A DNA stretch of 50,966 nt from Rhodovarius lipocyclicus (GTDB taxonomy: Bacteria; Pseudomonadota; Alphaproteobacteria; Acetobacterales; Acetobacteraceae), in assembly GCF_009900765.1 (NCBI RefSeq), contig NZ_JAAABL010000026.1, positions 1-50,966 of the forward strand, read 5' to 3'. Shown here piece after piece: positions 17,511-26,965 of this stretch. The notes beneath the pieces were generated by a model, which worked only from the letters and a program-made list of their open reading frames with translations, was not told where the DNA came from and made no database searches. How positions within the stretch are numbered: position 1 is the stretch's first letter; every line of letters begins with the position of its first letter. Made by a program: the position numbers and the translations under genes.

Positions 17511-18728
17511 CTACCTGCCCCGCCCGCGCGGCAGGTAGGCATAGCCCGAGACGCCCAGCACAAGGCAGAAGGCGATCAGCCCGAAGCCGGCGCGATAGGC
17601 GGCCTCGGGGCGCATGCCCCCCACCTCCGGCCAGGCGCCGACCACCCAGCCCACCCCCAGCGGCAAAGCGGCGCTGCCCAGCACCTGGGCCAGGTTCAGG
17701 GTGGTCGCGGCGCGCCCGGCCATGTGGTCGGGGAACAGGGCGCGGTTTTCCGCCACCACCAGCACCGGATAGGCGCTGGTGACGCATAGCCCCACCAGCA
17801 GCAGCGTGGCCGCCCACAGCGGCAGGCCCGGCACCAGCGCCAGCGCGGCCAGCAGGGCGGCGCTGCTCAGCGCGCCCGTCACCACCGTGCGCAGCCGCCC
17901 GCCCAGGGCGCGTTCGATGCGCGGCAGCGGCAGCAGCCCGGCGGGCAGCCCCGCGACCATCGCCAGCAGCACCCAGCCGCGCCCCGTGGCGTCCAGCCCC
18001 TGCACATCCCGCAGATAGGGCCCGGCCCAGACCGTCAGCACCGTGGCGGCGGCGGCGTAGCCCACGGAATGCATGCTCAGCAGCCGCCCCAGCCCGGGGG
18101 TGGCCCAGACGGTGAACTGGCCGATGAAGGCCTCCAGCAGGGTTTCGCGCACCTGGCGGGGGGGCGTGCCCTCCGGCGCATCGCGCGCGTCCCGCCACCA
18201 CCAGATCGTCCCCGCCACCGTCACCAGCGCCGTGGCCAGCAGCGCCCCGCGCCAGCCGCTCCAGACCGCGAGGATGGCCAGCGGCGGCCCCGCCACCACC
18301 AGCCCCATCTGACTGAGGGCGAAGCCGCGCGTCAGCAGGCGCGTGCTCTCGGCCCCCTTGGCCCAGCTGGTGCACAGCACCACCAGGGACATGAAGGCCG
18401 CCGAACAGCCGATACCCATCAGGAAACGCGCCAGCCACAGCTGCGTGGCGTCGTGGGCGAAGGCCTGCAATGCCGCCCCCGCCACGGCGGCGGGCGCCAG
18501 CCACAGCGTCAGCCGGCGTGGGCCGATGCGGTCCAGCGCGATGCCCACCGGGATCTGCCCTGCCATCAGCGCGAAGAAGAAGGCCGCCCCCGCCGCCCCC
18601 AGCGCCGCCGGCGGCATGCCCAGATCCCTGGCCACATCCGGTCCCAGCGCGCTGAGCGAGGCCCGGTGCAGCTGGGAAATCGCCGTCATGGACGCGGCGA
18701 GGAACATGATTCTGGTCGCTGGCTGCAC
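17511..18728 (-). CDS. MFS transporter
   Basis: This is a 405-residue membrane protein with about 12 helices. MFS signatures are present: the loop 2-3 motif GIALDRIGPRRLTLW (D-R-x-G-x-R) near residue 65, and WLARFLMGIGCSAAFMS in helix 4. A central polar loop (RDARDAPEGTPPRQVRE) separates the two six-helix halves. It begins with GTG at 18728-18726; an ATG at residue 8 (18707) is an alternative. The substrate is not evident. The pattern resembles nitrate/oxalate-like or drug-efflux MFS members, but no specific family can be claimed. The gap to the downstream small gene is short and convergent. Confidence 0.9.
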   Translation of the reverse strand: MQPATRIMFLAASMTAISQLHRASLSALGPDVARDLGMPPAALGAAGAAFFFALMAGQIPVGIALDRIGPRRLTLWLAPAAVAGAALQAFAHDATQLWLARFLMGIGCSAAFMSLVVLCTSWAKGAESTRLLTRGFALSQMGLVVAGPPLAILAVWSGWRGALLATALVTVAGTIWWWRDARDAPEGTPPRQVRETLLEAFIGQFTVWATPGLGRLLSMHSVGYAAAATVLTVWAGPYLRDVQGLDATGRGWVLLAMVAGLPAGLLPLPRIERALGGRLRTVVTGALSSAALLAALALVPGLPLWAATLLLVGLCVTSAYPVLVVAENRALFPDHMAGRAATTLNLAQVLGSAALPLGVGWVVGAWPEVGGMRPEAAYRAGFGLIAFCLVLGVSGYAYLPRGRGR

Positions 18729-18776
18729 GGTTCCGCCCCTTGGTGGGGGCAGTCTAGGGGGGCTGGCGCCGCCTCG

Positions 18777-19316
18777 CTACGCCAGGCGCCGAAGCATCGC
18801 CAACACCTCCGCGTCATCCCAGGCGACATCGCCCTCGGCGCGGGCCACTTCCTCGCCGTCGCGCCCGAGGATAACGGTGGTGGGCAGGCCCCGCGCGCCG
18901 AAGGCCCGGGCGGCCGCCCCGCGCGGGTCCAGCGCCACCGGCAGGTGCCGCACGGCCGTGCGCTCATAGAAGCCGCGCACCTGCGCCGCGCCCCCCCGGT
19001 CGGAGGACAGCGGCAGCACCACGAAGCCCTCGCCCGCCAGCAGGCCCGCCGCGCGGTCCAGCGAGGGCATTTCCGCCACGCAAGGCGGGCACCAGGTGGC
19101 CCACAGGTTGATCAGCAGTGCCTTGCCCTGGAAATCCTTCGCGGAACGGCTGGTGCCGTCAGCCTCCAGAAAGGCGAAATCGGGCGCCGGGCGCCGCCCG
19201 GGGCGGATCTTCTGCAACCCGTTGCCAGTGACAATCCCGGCCGGATAGGCCGCACCCGCTGGACGCGGGGCGAAGGGGATGGCTAGAACCGCTCCCAGCG
19301 CCGTCCTCCGGCGCAT
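18777..19316 (-). CDS. TlpA-family thioredoxin-like protein
   Basis: This is a 179-residue exported thiol-disulphide protein. The N-terminus [23 protein letters not shown] is a signal peptide with a twin-Arg start and an AGA-A cleavage area. The thioredoxin fold contains the CXXC redox site WATWCPPC (Cys76, Cys79), a TlpA/ResA-type catalytic sequence, and the cis-Pro GLPTTVIL near residue 153. TlpA-like proteins reduce periplasmic thiols, for example in cytochrome c or CuA assembly. It starts 33 bases from argH on the opposite strand. In many proteobacteria a TlpA gene is divergent from argH, so the arrangement is conserved. Confidence 0.92.
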   Translation of the reverse strand: MRRRTALGAVLAIPFAPRPAGAAYPAGIVTGNGLQKIRPGRRPAPDFAFLEADGTSRSAKDFQGKALLINLWATWCPPCVAEMPSLDRAAGLLAGEGFVVLPLSSDRGGAAQVRGFYERTAVRHLPVALDPRGAAARAFGARGLPTTVILGRDGEEVARAEGDVAWDDAEVLAMLRRLA

Positions 19317-19349
19317 GGCTTGCAAAACTTGCGAAGGGTGCATCTTCCA

Positions 19350-20749
<1,400 letters not shown>

Positions 20750-20753
<4 letters not shown>

Positions 20754-20872
20754 GACTGCTGTCGGCCTTGCTCGCCCTGGCCCTGCTGGCCGCCTGCGGC
20801 CGCGCGGGCCCGCCCCGCCCGCCGGGCCCGGCGGACCAGGTGGTGTATCCGCGGCCTTATCCGTCGCGGTAA
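20750..20872 (+). CDS. lptM: Small LptM-like lipoprotein
   Basis: This is a 40-residue lipoprotein. A signal segment [16 protein letters not shown] ends in a lipobox (LLAAC), and a short Gly/Pro-rich tail ([14 protein letters not shown]) follows. LptM (formerly YifL) assists LptD disulphide maturation in the outer membrane of E. coli. In many proteobacteria it lies between argH and lysA. Here it overlaps argH by 4 bases but lysA does not follow; a Bug receptor gene does. It is too short for most gene callers. The assignment rests on size, lipobox and place. Confidence 0.8.
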
Positions 20873-20941
20873 TCCCCCCTTTCCTTCCCGGCCCCGGCCG
20901 CTACTCTGGCGGGCAATAATCCAAGTCGGGAAGGAAACTAC

Positions 20942-21922
20942 ATGCTTACTCGCCGCCGCGCGCTGGCCAGCGTCTTATCGTCTCCCGTGATCGTCCCCGG
21001 CCTGGCCGCCGCCCAGGCCCAGTGGCCCGAAAAGCCCGTGCGCGTCATCGTGCCCTGGCCCCCGGGCGGCTCCACCGATGTGCTGACGCGGCTGTATTGC
21101 GAACAGCTCCAGGCCAAGACCGGCCAGTCCTTCCTGATCGAGAACCGCCCCGGCGCCGGCGGCAATATCGGCACCGACGCGCTGGCCAAGGCCCACCCGG
21201 ACGGATACAGCATGGGCCCGGTCACGGTCGGCGGCTGGACCATCAACCCCTACCTCTACGCCCGCATGCCCTACAGCCCGGACCGCGAGCTGCAGCCGAT
21301 CTCCATGCACTGGTCACTGCCCAATGTGCTGGTGGTCTCCACGGCGCATTGCCCGGCGACCAATCTGGCGCAATTCGTGGAATGGGCGCGCGGGCGGCAG
21401 GGCGGCGTCAGCTATGGCAGCCCGGGGGTGGGCACCACGGCGCATCTGTCGGGGTCCTACCTGTGCCAGCGGCTGGCGCTGGATGGGCAGCATGTGCCTT
21501 TCCGCGGCGCCGCGCAGATCACCCCCGCCATGCTGGCGGGCGACCTGACCTTCGCGCTGGACAATCTGGCCAGCTACATCCCCATCATCCAGGAAGGACG
21601 CATGCGCGCGCTGGGCGTTTCCAGCGCCGAGCGCTGGTCCACCTTGCCGGATGTGCCCACCCTGTCGGAATCCGGGGTGGCGAACTTCCAGGTGGAAAGC
21701 TGGTGCGCCTTCGCCTTCCCGGCGAATGTGCCCGCCCCCATCGTGCAGCGCGCCAGCGCCCTGATGCAGGAGATCGGCCGCGACCCCAACGTGCAGGCGC
21801 GCGTGCTGCGGGCCGGGGCGAAGGCGCTGGGCAGCACGCCCGAAGCCGTATGGGAGCGGGTGCGCGCCGAACGGCCGACCTGGCAGGAGATGGTGCGGAT
21901 CTCCGGCGCCAGGATGGAGTAG
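20942..21922 (+). CDS. Tripartite tricarboxylate transporter receptor (Bug family)
   Basis: This is a 326-residue periplasmic solute-binding protein. An exported N-terminus with a twin-Arg start (MLTRRRALASVLSSPVIVPG) ends with AAAQAQ. The mature protein begins WPEKPVRVIVPWPPGGSTDV, the classic Bug motif (PGG-T/S-D), followed by ENRPGAGGNIGTDALAKAHPDGY and VPFRGAAQITPAMLAGD. Bug receptors bind carboxylates or amides and feed TctA/TctB-type permeases or act as sensors. No tctA/tctB gene is nearby, and the ligand is unknown. GGGAAGGAA lies just before the ATG. It is convergent with a second Bug gene, 6 bases away. Confidence 0.93.
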   Translation: MLTRRRALASVLSSPVIVPGLAAAQAQWPEKPVRVIVPWPPGGSTDVLTRLYCEQLQAKTGQSFLIENRPGAGGNIGTDALAKAHPDGYSMGPVTVGGWTINPYLYARMPYSPDRELQPISMHWSLPNVLVVSTAHCPATNLAQFVEWARGRQGGVSYGSPGVGTTAHLSGSYLCQRLALDGQHVPFRGAAQITPAMLAGDLTFALDNLASYIPIIQEGRMRALGVSSAERWSTLPDVPTLSESGVANFQVESWCAFAFPANVPAPIVQRASALMQEIGRDPNVQARVLRAGAKALGSTPEAVWERVRAERPTWQEMVRISGARME

Positions 21923-21928
21923 CCGGGG

Positions 21929-22945
21929 CTACCCCTGCGCCCGCCCCGCCTGCTGGTCGAAGGCCCGCCGGCCTTCCAGCTCCGCCCGCAGGCGGGCGGT
22001 CGCGGCCTCCCCGGTGACGAAGGTCGCCCGGTTGCCCTTGCCTTCCGCCACCGCGCGGAAGGCCTCCCCGCGTGAGATCGCCTCCAGCTCCTGCCGCAAC
22101 CGGGCCAGGATGGGCGCGGGCGTGGCGGCCGGCGCGAAAGCACCGTTCCAGATCGTGAAATCCGGTTCGGTGATGCCGAATTCCGCATTGGTCGGCACGT
22201 CCGGCAGTTCCGGCAGGCGGTGCTTGCCGATCACCAGCAGCGGCCGCAGGCGGCCGGATTGGAAATGCCCCTCCGCCACCGGATAGTCGGCGGAGCCGAT
22301 CTGCACATGGCCCGCGGCCAGGTCGGCCACCTGCGGCGCGGTGCCGCGATAGGGCACCTTCAGCAGATCCAGCCCGAAATGCCGGGCCAACTGCTCGACC
22401 GCGAGCTCGGAGACCGCCCCGCTGCCGGTGGTGCCGAAGGAGACGGGCGGCTGCGCGCGGTCGCGGGCGCGGGCCAGCAGCTGCCCGAAATTCGCCAGCC
22501 CCGTGGAGCTGTGGGCCCAGAGCACCACCGCCGATTCCACCAGCAGGCCGAGCGGGGCGAAATCGCGCAGCGGGTCGAAGGGCTTGGGCGCGTCGCCCAG
22601 CGCCGCGATGCTGCCGATCACGGCCGTGGTGTTGGCGAACAGCAGCGTGTAGCCATCCGCCTGGCTGCGCGCGACATACTGCCCGCCCAGCGTGCCGGTG
22701 GCGCCGGCGCGGTTGTCTATCACGACCGGGTTGTTGAGCCGCGACGCCAGCTCTCGCGCCACGACGCGGGCGAACACGTCGGTCGGGCCGCCCGGGGGCC
22801 AGGGCACCACCAGTTTGATGGGACGCGACGGCCAGGCCTCATCGGCCCAGGCAGGCCCCACGGCACAGCCCATCGCCGCCATCAGGCCCAGCGCCTGGCG
22901 GCGGCGCGGAAGGAGGGTGACGGCGGGCGGTGCTTGGCGGGCCAT
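21929..22945 (-). CDS. Tripartite tricarboxylate transporter receptor (Bug family), second copy
   Basis: This is a 338-residue Bug receptor. A basic N-terminus (LLPRRRQALGLMAAMG) leads to a signal peptide ending PAWADEA. The mature start WPSRPIKLVVPWPPGGPTDV and DNRAGATGTLGGQYVARSQADGY are typical of the family. It differs strongly in sequence from the convergent neighbour, so it is not a recent duplicate. ATG 22945 has GAAGGGAG 8 bases upstream. A good promoter lies at 23003-23032, with a small inverted repeat by the start site. No permease gene is adjacent. Confidence 0.93.
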   Translation of the reverse strand: MARQAPPAVTLLPRRRQALGLMAAMGCAVGPAWADEAWPSRPIKLVVPWPPGGPTDVFARVVARELASRLNNPVVIDNRAGATGTLGGQYVARSQADGYTLLFANTTAVIGSIAALGDAPKPFDPLRDFAPLGLLVESAVVLWAHSSTGLANFGQLLARARDRAQPPVSFGTTGSGAVSELAVEQLARHFGLDLLKVPYRGTAPQVADLAAGHVQIGSADYPVAEGHFQSGRLRPLLVIGKHRLPELPDVPTNAEFGITEPDFTIWNGAFAPAATPAPILARLRQELEAISRGEAFRAVAEGKGNRATFVTGEAATARLRAELEGRRAFDQQAGRAQG

Positions 22946-22990
22946 GATCGGCTCCCTTCGGGTGTGACACGGCGGCGCGGAAATCCCGCA

Positions 22991-23032
22991 CCACATCCGT
23001 GGTTTATATTTTCACGCCAGAATATGAGTCAA
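22991..23032 (-). promoter_or_regulatory. Promoter with possible operator for the second Bug receptor
   Basis: On the minus strand, -35 TTGACT (23032-23027) and -10 TATAAA (23008-23003) are separated by 18 bases in an unusually AT-rich gap. A CCAC-N4-GTGG inverted repeat (23002-22991) follows at the expected start of transcription. This gives a leader of about 50 bases before ATG 22945. Confidence 0.55.
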
Positions 23033-23040
23033 TTAGCCAT

Positions 23041-23799
23041 TCAACGATTCAATGCGTGCCGATCCAACGCCGCGTAGATGTCCCCGCTGTTCGCCTCCAT
23101 CGGCAACGCCAGCAGCCAGGCCTCCAACGCCGCCGCGTCCAGGGCGGCGGGGTGCGCCATCTCCAGGCTTTCCCCCAGCGAGGCATTGAAGGCCCGGTAC
23201 CCCAGCGCCACGCAACGCCGCAGCGCCACCACCGCCACATCGCGCTGGATAGTGGTGAACTCGAAACTCAGCGCCGGCACGGGGCAGGAGAGCCCGGCCA
23301 GCGCCGCCGCCTCGAAGCCCTCGATGTCGATCTTGATGAAGTCGGGTTCGCCGTATTCGGCGATCAGCGCGTCCAGCGTCGTCACCGGCAGGGTCAGGGT
23401 GGCGTCCCAGCTCTGGCCCTCCCAGCCAGGAGCGCCGGCGGCGGCGGCGATGAATTCGGCGCTGGCGGTGGCCACGGTGGGGTTGGCGGTGTTCAGGTGC
23501 AGGGTGGCCTCGCCCGGGGCCTCGCCCACCAGGGCGCGCACCAGCGTGGCATCGGCCCCGCGCAGGATCATCCGCAGCGCCCGCGCCAGGCGGGGCTGCG
23601 GTTCCACCGCCACCACCCGCGCGCCCAGCCGCGCGAAACACGCCGCCCGGTCCCCCACATGCGCGCCGACATCGAAGGCGAGGCCACCCGCCTTCACGAA
23701 GCGCGCATAGAAGCCATCCAGCGCCGCCCGCCGCGCCGGGGCGTGATAGAGCCGGACGCTGCGGCCGACCGCGGCTGCCCCAACCGTGGCATGGCTCAC
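23041..23799 (-). CDS. FkbM-family methyltransferase
   Basis: This 252-residue SAM-dependent methyltransferase has a glycine-rich motif I FDVGAHVGDRAACFARLG (about residues 42-59), then an acidic strand end VVAVEPQP. The FkbM-type IKIDIEGFEAAAL follows near residue 155, and the final part has a helical cap. FkbM enzymes O-methylate sugars or polyketide hydroxyls; no such pathway is near. It begins 4 bases inside the upstream VOC gene end, so it is the third gene of a GST-VOC-FkbM operon. The stop lies next to the Bug promoter. Confidence 0.88.
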   Translation of the reverse strand: MSHATVGAAAVGRSVRLYHAPARRAALDGFYARFVKAGGLAFDVGAHVGDRAACFARLGARVVAVEPQPRLARALRMILRGADATLVRALVGEAPGEATLHLNTANPTVATASAEFIAAAAGAPGWEGQSWDATLTLPVTTLDALIAEYGEPDFIKIDIEGFEAAALAGLSCPVPALSFEFTTIQRDVAVVALRRCVALGYRAFNASLGESLEMAHPAALDAAALEAWLLALPMEANSGDIYAALDRHALNR

Positions 23800-24683
23800 G
23801 GCAGGAACACCACGGCGGCGCCGCCCGCATGATCCGGCGGCACCATCAGCCCGCCATCCGGGGTTTCCACCAGCGGCAGGCCCAGGGCGCGCACCGCCGC
23901 GTTGCCGTCGCTGGTGCGCAGCACCATACCGGCCATGAAGGGCAGCGCTGGCGCCGTCACGCCCGGCAGCACGCTGGGCAGGGCGGCGGGCTCCAGGATG
24001 CGCACCACCGTCTCCAGCTTCGGCGACTCGGGGCCGGCCACGCGCTCGGCGCCCGGGAAACGCAGGCGGAAGCCGCCCGCCGGGTCCGGCTCGAAGGGCA
24101 CGCCCGACAAGCGGGAGAAGCGGGTGGCGGTCTCGGCCGGGTTTTCGGCCGCCATCACCAGCGCCAGCAGCGCGTCGGCCTTGTTGGCATGGTCCATCCA
24201 GCGCGGCTGCCAGACCAGCTCCGGCGTCATGTGCTGGATCAGCTGGATGCGCCCCTCGGGCGCGTCGGGCAGCGGCAGCCGGGCGAAGCGGGCGCGGCGG
24301 GGGTCGCCCGCCTCCACCGGCCGTTCCAGCCAGGCGACGCCGGGGATGGGAATGCCGGCGGCCTGCATGCGGGCCAGGTTGGCCTCGGCATCCGCCACAC
24401 CCAAGGCCAGGATGTGCAGCCCCGCATAGCGGTCCAGGAAGCCGCCCAGCTGGTTGTCGAACAGGGCGGGGTCCAGGATCGCCAGCAGCTCGATATAGCC
24501 ATGGCGCAGGAAGGCGCAGCGGTTGCCGGTGCCGAACCGCTCCACCGGCAGGTCCGGCCGGCGCTTGCCCGATTGCTGCGCGATGGGCGACAGCGCGAAG
24601 CCCAGCTTCTCATAGGCCGCGACCAGCGGCCCCAGCTCCCGGGCGCAGACGCCCAGGTGGTCGAGCGCGAGGGCGATGCTCAT
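23796..24683 (-). CDS. VOC-family glyoxalase-like protein
   Basis: This is a 295-residue cytoplasmic protein with two betaalphabetabetabeta vicinal-oxygen-chelate halves. The first starts SIALALDHLGVCARELGPLV, with a His typical of metal sites, and contains GNRCAFLRHGYIELLAIL. The second half begins around residue 165 (MDHANKADALLALVMAAENP). It resembles the Glyoxalase_3-like family (PF13468-type proteins of about 280-300 residues). The reaction is unknown: these proteins may be dioxygenases, isomerases or lyases acting on small carbonyl or aromatic compounds. It overlaps GST upstream and FkbM downstream by 4 bases each. Confidence 0.88.
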   Translation of the reverse strand: MSIALALDHLGVCARELGPLVAAYEKLGFALSPIAQQSGKRRPDLPVERFGTGNRCAFLRHGYIELLAILDPALFDNQLGGFLDRYAGLHILALGVADAEANLARMQAAGIPIPGVAWLERPVEAGDPRRARFARLPLPDAPEGRIQLIQHMTPELVWQPRWMDHANKADALLALVMAAENPAETATRFSRLSGVPFEPDPAGGFRLRFPGAERVAGPESPKLETVVRILEPAALPSVLPGVTAPALPFMAGMVLRTSDGNAAVRALGLPLVETPDGGLMVPPDHAGGAAVVFLP

Positions 24684-25330
24684 GCCGGGTTCTCGTACTT
24701 GTCCAGCTGCCAGGCCTCGGGCTCGGCCAGCGCTTCCTCATACCAGCGGTGCATCAGCGGGTGGCCGCGCATCTGCTCGATATAGCGGTGCGAGGTCTCG
24801 GAGAGTTCCGGCTGCCAGGTCAGGAAGCGGCACACGACGGGCGCGAACATGATGTCCGCCCCGCTGATGTCCAGCCCGAACAGATAGGGCCCGCCCGAGA
24901 TCTCCAGGCATTCGGCCCACAGCGCCTCGATGCGCGCGATATCGGCCAGGGCGCCGGGGGTGCGGCGCTGGCCGGGGAATTCGCGGCCCAGATTCATCGG
25001 CATGGCCATGCGCAGCTCACGGAACCCCGCATGCATCTCGGCCGCCACCGAGCGCGCCATGGCGCGCGGCACCGGGGCGAGCGGCCACAGCGCCGCGTGC
25101 TCGGAGCAATATTCGATGATCGACAGGCTCTCCCACACGCGGGCGCCATGGTGCTCCAGATAGGGCACCAGGCCGGCGGGCGTGGCCTCCTTGATCGCGG
25201 GGGTGGAACCGCCCGCGAGGGGGATCACCACCTCCTCCACATCCAGCTTGGCCAGGTGCACGGCCAGCCAGCCCCGCAGCGACCAGGAGGAATAACGCTT
25301 GTTACCGATGAACAACCGGCCGTCAGACAT
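24680..25330 (-). CDS. Glutathione S-transferase, first gene of GST-VOC-FkbM operon
   Basis: This is a 216-residue GST. The catalytic Ser region is GNKRYSSWSLRGWLAV near residue 12. The cis-Pro loop is TPAGLVPYLEHHG, and the glutathione-binding WESLSIIEYCSE lies near residue 66. A helical C-terminal domain ends WQLDKYENPA. It is unlike the GST at 354 (different subfamily, low identity by eye). ATG 25330 has CGGAGGG 9-15 bases upstream. This Shine-Dalgarno can pair with CCCTCCG further upstream (see regulatory entry), which may control the whole operon. Coupled translation with the VOC gene suggests a shared detoxification or catabolic step. Confidence 0.92.
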   Translation of the reverse strand: MSDGRLFIGNKRYSSWSLRGWLAVHLAKLDVEEVVIPLAGGSTPAIKEATPAGLVPYLEHHGARVWESLSIIEYCSEHAALWPLAPVPRAMARSVAAEMHAGFRELRMAMPMNLGREFPGQRRTPGALADIARIEALWAECLEISGGPYLFGLDISGADIMFAPVVCRFLTWQPELSETSHRYIEQMRGHPLMHRWYEEALAEPEAWQLDKYENPA

Positions 25331-25380
25331 GGAAAACCCTCCGTAACCTCATGCCTTTGATGGCACGCGGCGCCGGAGGG
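25331..25380 (-). promoter_or_regulatory. 5' leader structure that can mask the GST ribosome site
   Basis: In the minus-strand transcript CCCTCCG (25380-25374) is complementary to CGGAGGG (25343-25337), the ribosome site of the GST gene. Between them a smaller hairpin TGCC/GGCA can form. CGGAGGG is followed by TTTT, so the same fold also looks like an intrinsic terminator of the upstream transglycosylase transcript. Either reading is possible. Confidence 0.4.
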
Positions 25381-25405
25381 CTCAACAGAGCCGGACGCGG
25401 GGCTC

Positions 25406-26821
25406 TCAGCTCTGGGCGTCGGGGCTCAGCACCATGCAGGGGCCACGGCCGCGGGCACGGTCGCAAGCCTGCTGGGCGCCGTTCTGCGACAGGCCGATGA
25501 TGCGAGCGCGGAACAGGGTGGAACGGCCCACCCGCACCGGCTGCACATCCACCCGGCCGCCAGAGGAACGCGCGGTCTCGGCGGCCGCGCGCGCCTGGCG
25601 CTCGTCGTTGAAGGCGCCGACCTGGATGGCCCAGCTGGACTGGGTGGTGGCCACGGCCGGGCGCAGGGCGGGGCTCAGCGTCGGCATGGTCGCGGCCTGC
25701 GCGGTGCCGATGAAGCCCAGGCTGCGAGCGAAGCCGCCGCGCGGCGCCGGGGGGGCCATGGCCAGCTGCGGGGCCCGCGTGGATTCGGTACGGGCGGCGC
25801 TTTCGGCCAGGGCGGCGGCACCCTCGGGCGTGCTGCCATCGGGGATCGGGTCCATCCGGCCGGCGATGATCGTCTGCGACGGGGGCGTATAGCCCGCCAG
25901 CGCGCTGCCGCCCGTATAGGCCGCGCTGCCGTCGGAGGAAGCGCGGGAGGCGCTTTCGGCCAGGGCCGCGGCGCCACCGGGGGTGGAGCCATCGGGGATC
26001 GGTTCCATCGCCACCACAGGGCCGCGCGCGGCGGGCGCCGCGGAGGCCACCCGCACGGGCGCGATGGTGGGCTCGGGGTCCGGCGCGCGGGCGTACTGGG
26101 CGCCCTGGTCGCGGATGGCGCGCTGCGCGGCCAGGGCCGCCATGGTGCTGGAATCCATCCGGCGCGGGCCGGGCGGCACGTTCACCGGGATCTCGGCCGC
26201 CGCGTACACCTCGGGCGCCGCGCGGCGCACCGGGCTGTGGCGGATCACGCTGGGGCCCAAGCGCGCGACGTAGTTCCGCGTCTCCTGCGGCAGGGATCCA
26301 CGGTTGTAGAGGTAGTTCTCCAGCCGGCGCGGGCCGGCGTTGTAGGCGGCCAGGAAGCCCGGCGAGCCGTACAGGTCGTACATTTCCCGCAGATAGGCCG
26401 CACCCGCCATGATGTTGTCATAGGGGTGGTAGGGGTCGTCCCCCAGATCGTAACGGGCCTGCAATTCGCGGTAGGTGCCGGGCATGACCTGCATCAGCCC
26501 CATGGCGCCCACGGGGCTGGTGGCGGCGGAACGCCCGCCGCTTTCCTGGCGCATCACGTCGCGGATCCAGCGCTCGGGCACATCGTGCCGACGGGATGCC
26601 TCGCGGATCCACGGGCCCCAGGGGTCGCTCGGCGGCCCCGGCGGATCATAGGGGCGCGTCTGCGCGACATGCGCCACGGGCCGCCGGCCGGTCGCGGCCT
26701 GCTGGCTGCCGCAGGCGCTCAGCGCCGCCAGCACCACCAGTGCCAGGCCGGCCCTGGCGGGGCCACCCATGCGCGCGGCGTTGCCGCCAATGACAGCAGA
26801 AGCACGAAAAACATCGAGCAT
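25406..26821 (-). CDS. Lytic transglycosylase lipoprotein with SPOR domain
   Basis: This 471-residue cell-wall enzyme cleaves peptidoglycan glycan strands. Near the start is a lipoprotein signal (LALVVLAALSAC). An SLT domain follows at about 70-185 (catalytic Glu in RQESGGRS, SPVGAMGLMQVMPGTY, AAYNAG). The middle is a Pro/Ala-rich linker with a repeated PIPDGSTPxGAAALAESA unit. A C-terminal SPOR domain (WAIQVGAFNDERQARAAAE) binds denuded glycan at the division septum. ATG 26821 has GGGGAG 8 bases upstream; ATG 26770, which starts just before the lipoprotein signal, is possible. It lies downstream of rsmI on the same strand, with a gap of 144 bases. Confidence 0.92.
   Translation of the reverse strand: MLDVFRASAVIGGNAARMGGPARAGLALVVLAALSACGSQQAATGRRPVAHVAQTRPYDPPGPPSDPWGPWIREASRRHDVPERWIRDVMRQESGGRSAATSPVGAMGLMQVMPGTYRELQARYDLGDDPYHPYDNIMAGAAYLREMYDLYGSPGFLAAYNAGPRRLENYLYNRGSLPQETRNYVARLGPSVIRHSPVRRAAPEVYAAAEIPVNVPPGPRRMDSSTMAALAAQRAIRDQGAQYARAPDPEPTIAPVRVASAAPAARGPVVAMEPIPDGSTPGGAAALAESASRASSDGSAAYTGGSALAGYTPPSQTIIAGRMDPIPDGSTPEGAAALAESAARTESTRAPQLAMAPPAPRGGFARSLGFIGTAQAATMPTLSPALRPAVATTQSSWAIQVGAFNDERQARAAAETARSSGGRVDVQPVRVGRSTLFRARIIGLSQNGAQQACDRARGRGPCMVLSPDAQS
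25799..26010. repeat. Direct repeat of 59 bases inside the transglycosylase linker
   Basis: Two near-identical blocks, 25799-25857 and 25952-26010, encode the PIPDGSTPxGAAALAESA unit. The codons differ slightly, so the repeat is not brand-new. It lies between the SLT and SPOR domains. Confidence 0.85.
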
Positions 26822-26926
26822 CCAGAACACTCCCCTGGCCTGCCCCAGGATGGTCGGTGGCCCCCACCCCCATGGGAACCACTCGGGACAGGCGATCCCC
26901 CCCGGATAACCCGGAAAAGTGACTCA

Positions 26927-26956
26927 TTCTTATCGAAACATGCCCCCACTATGCAA
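26927..26956 (-). promoter_or_regulatory. Candidate promoter for the transglycosylase
   Basis: On the minus strand TTGCAT (26956-26951) and TAAGAA (26932-26927) are 18 bases apart in the AT-richer gap after rsmI. The match is fair, not strong. Confidence 0.35.
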
Positions 26957-26965
26957 CATCGCGAA

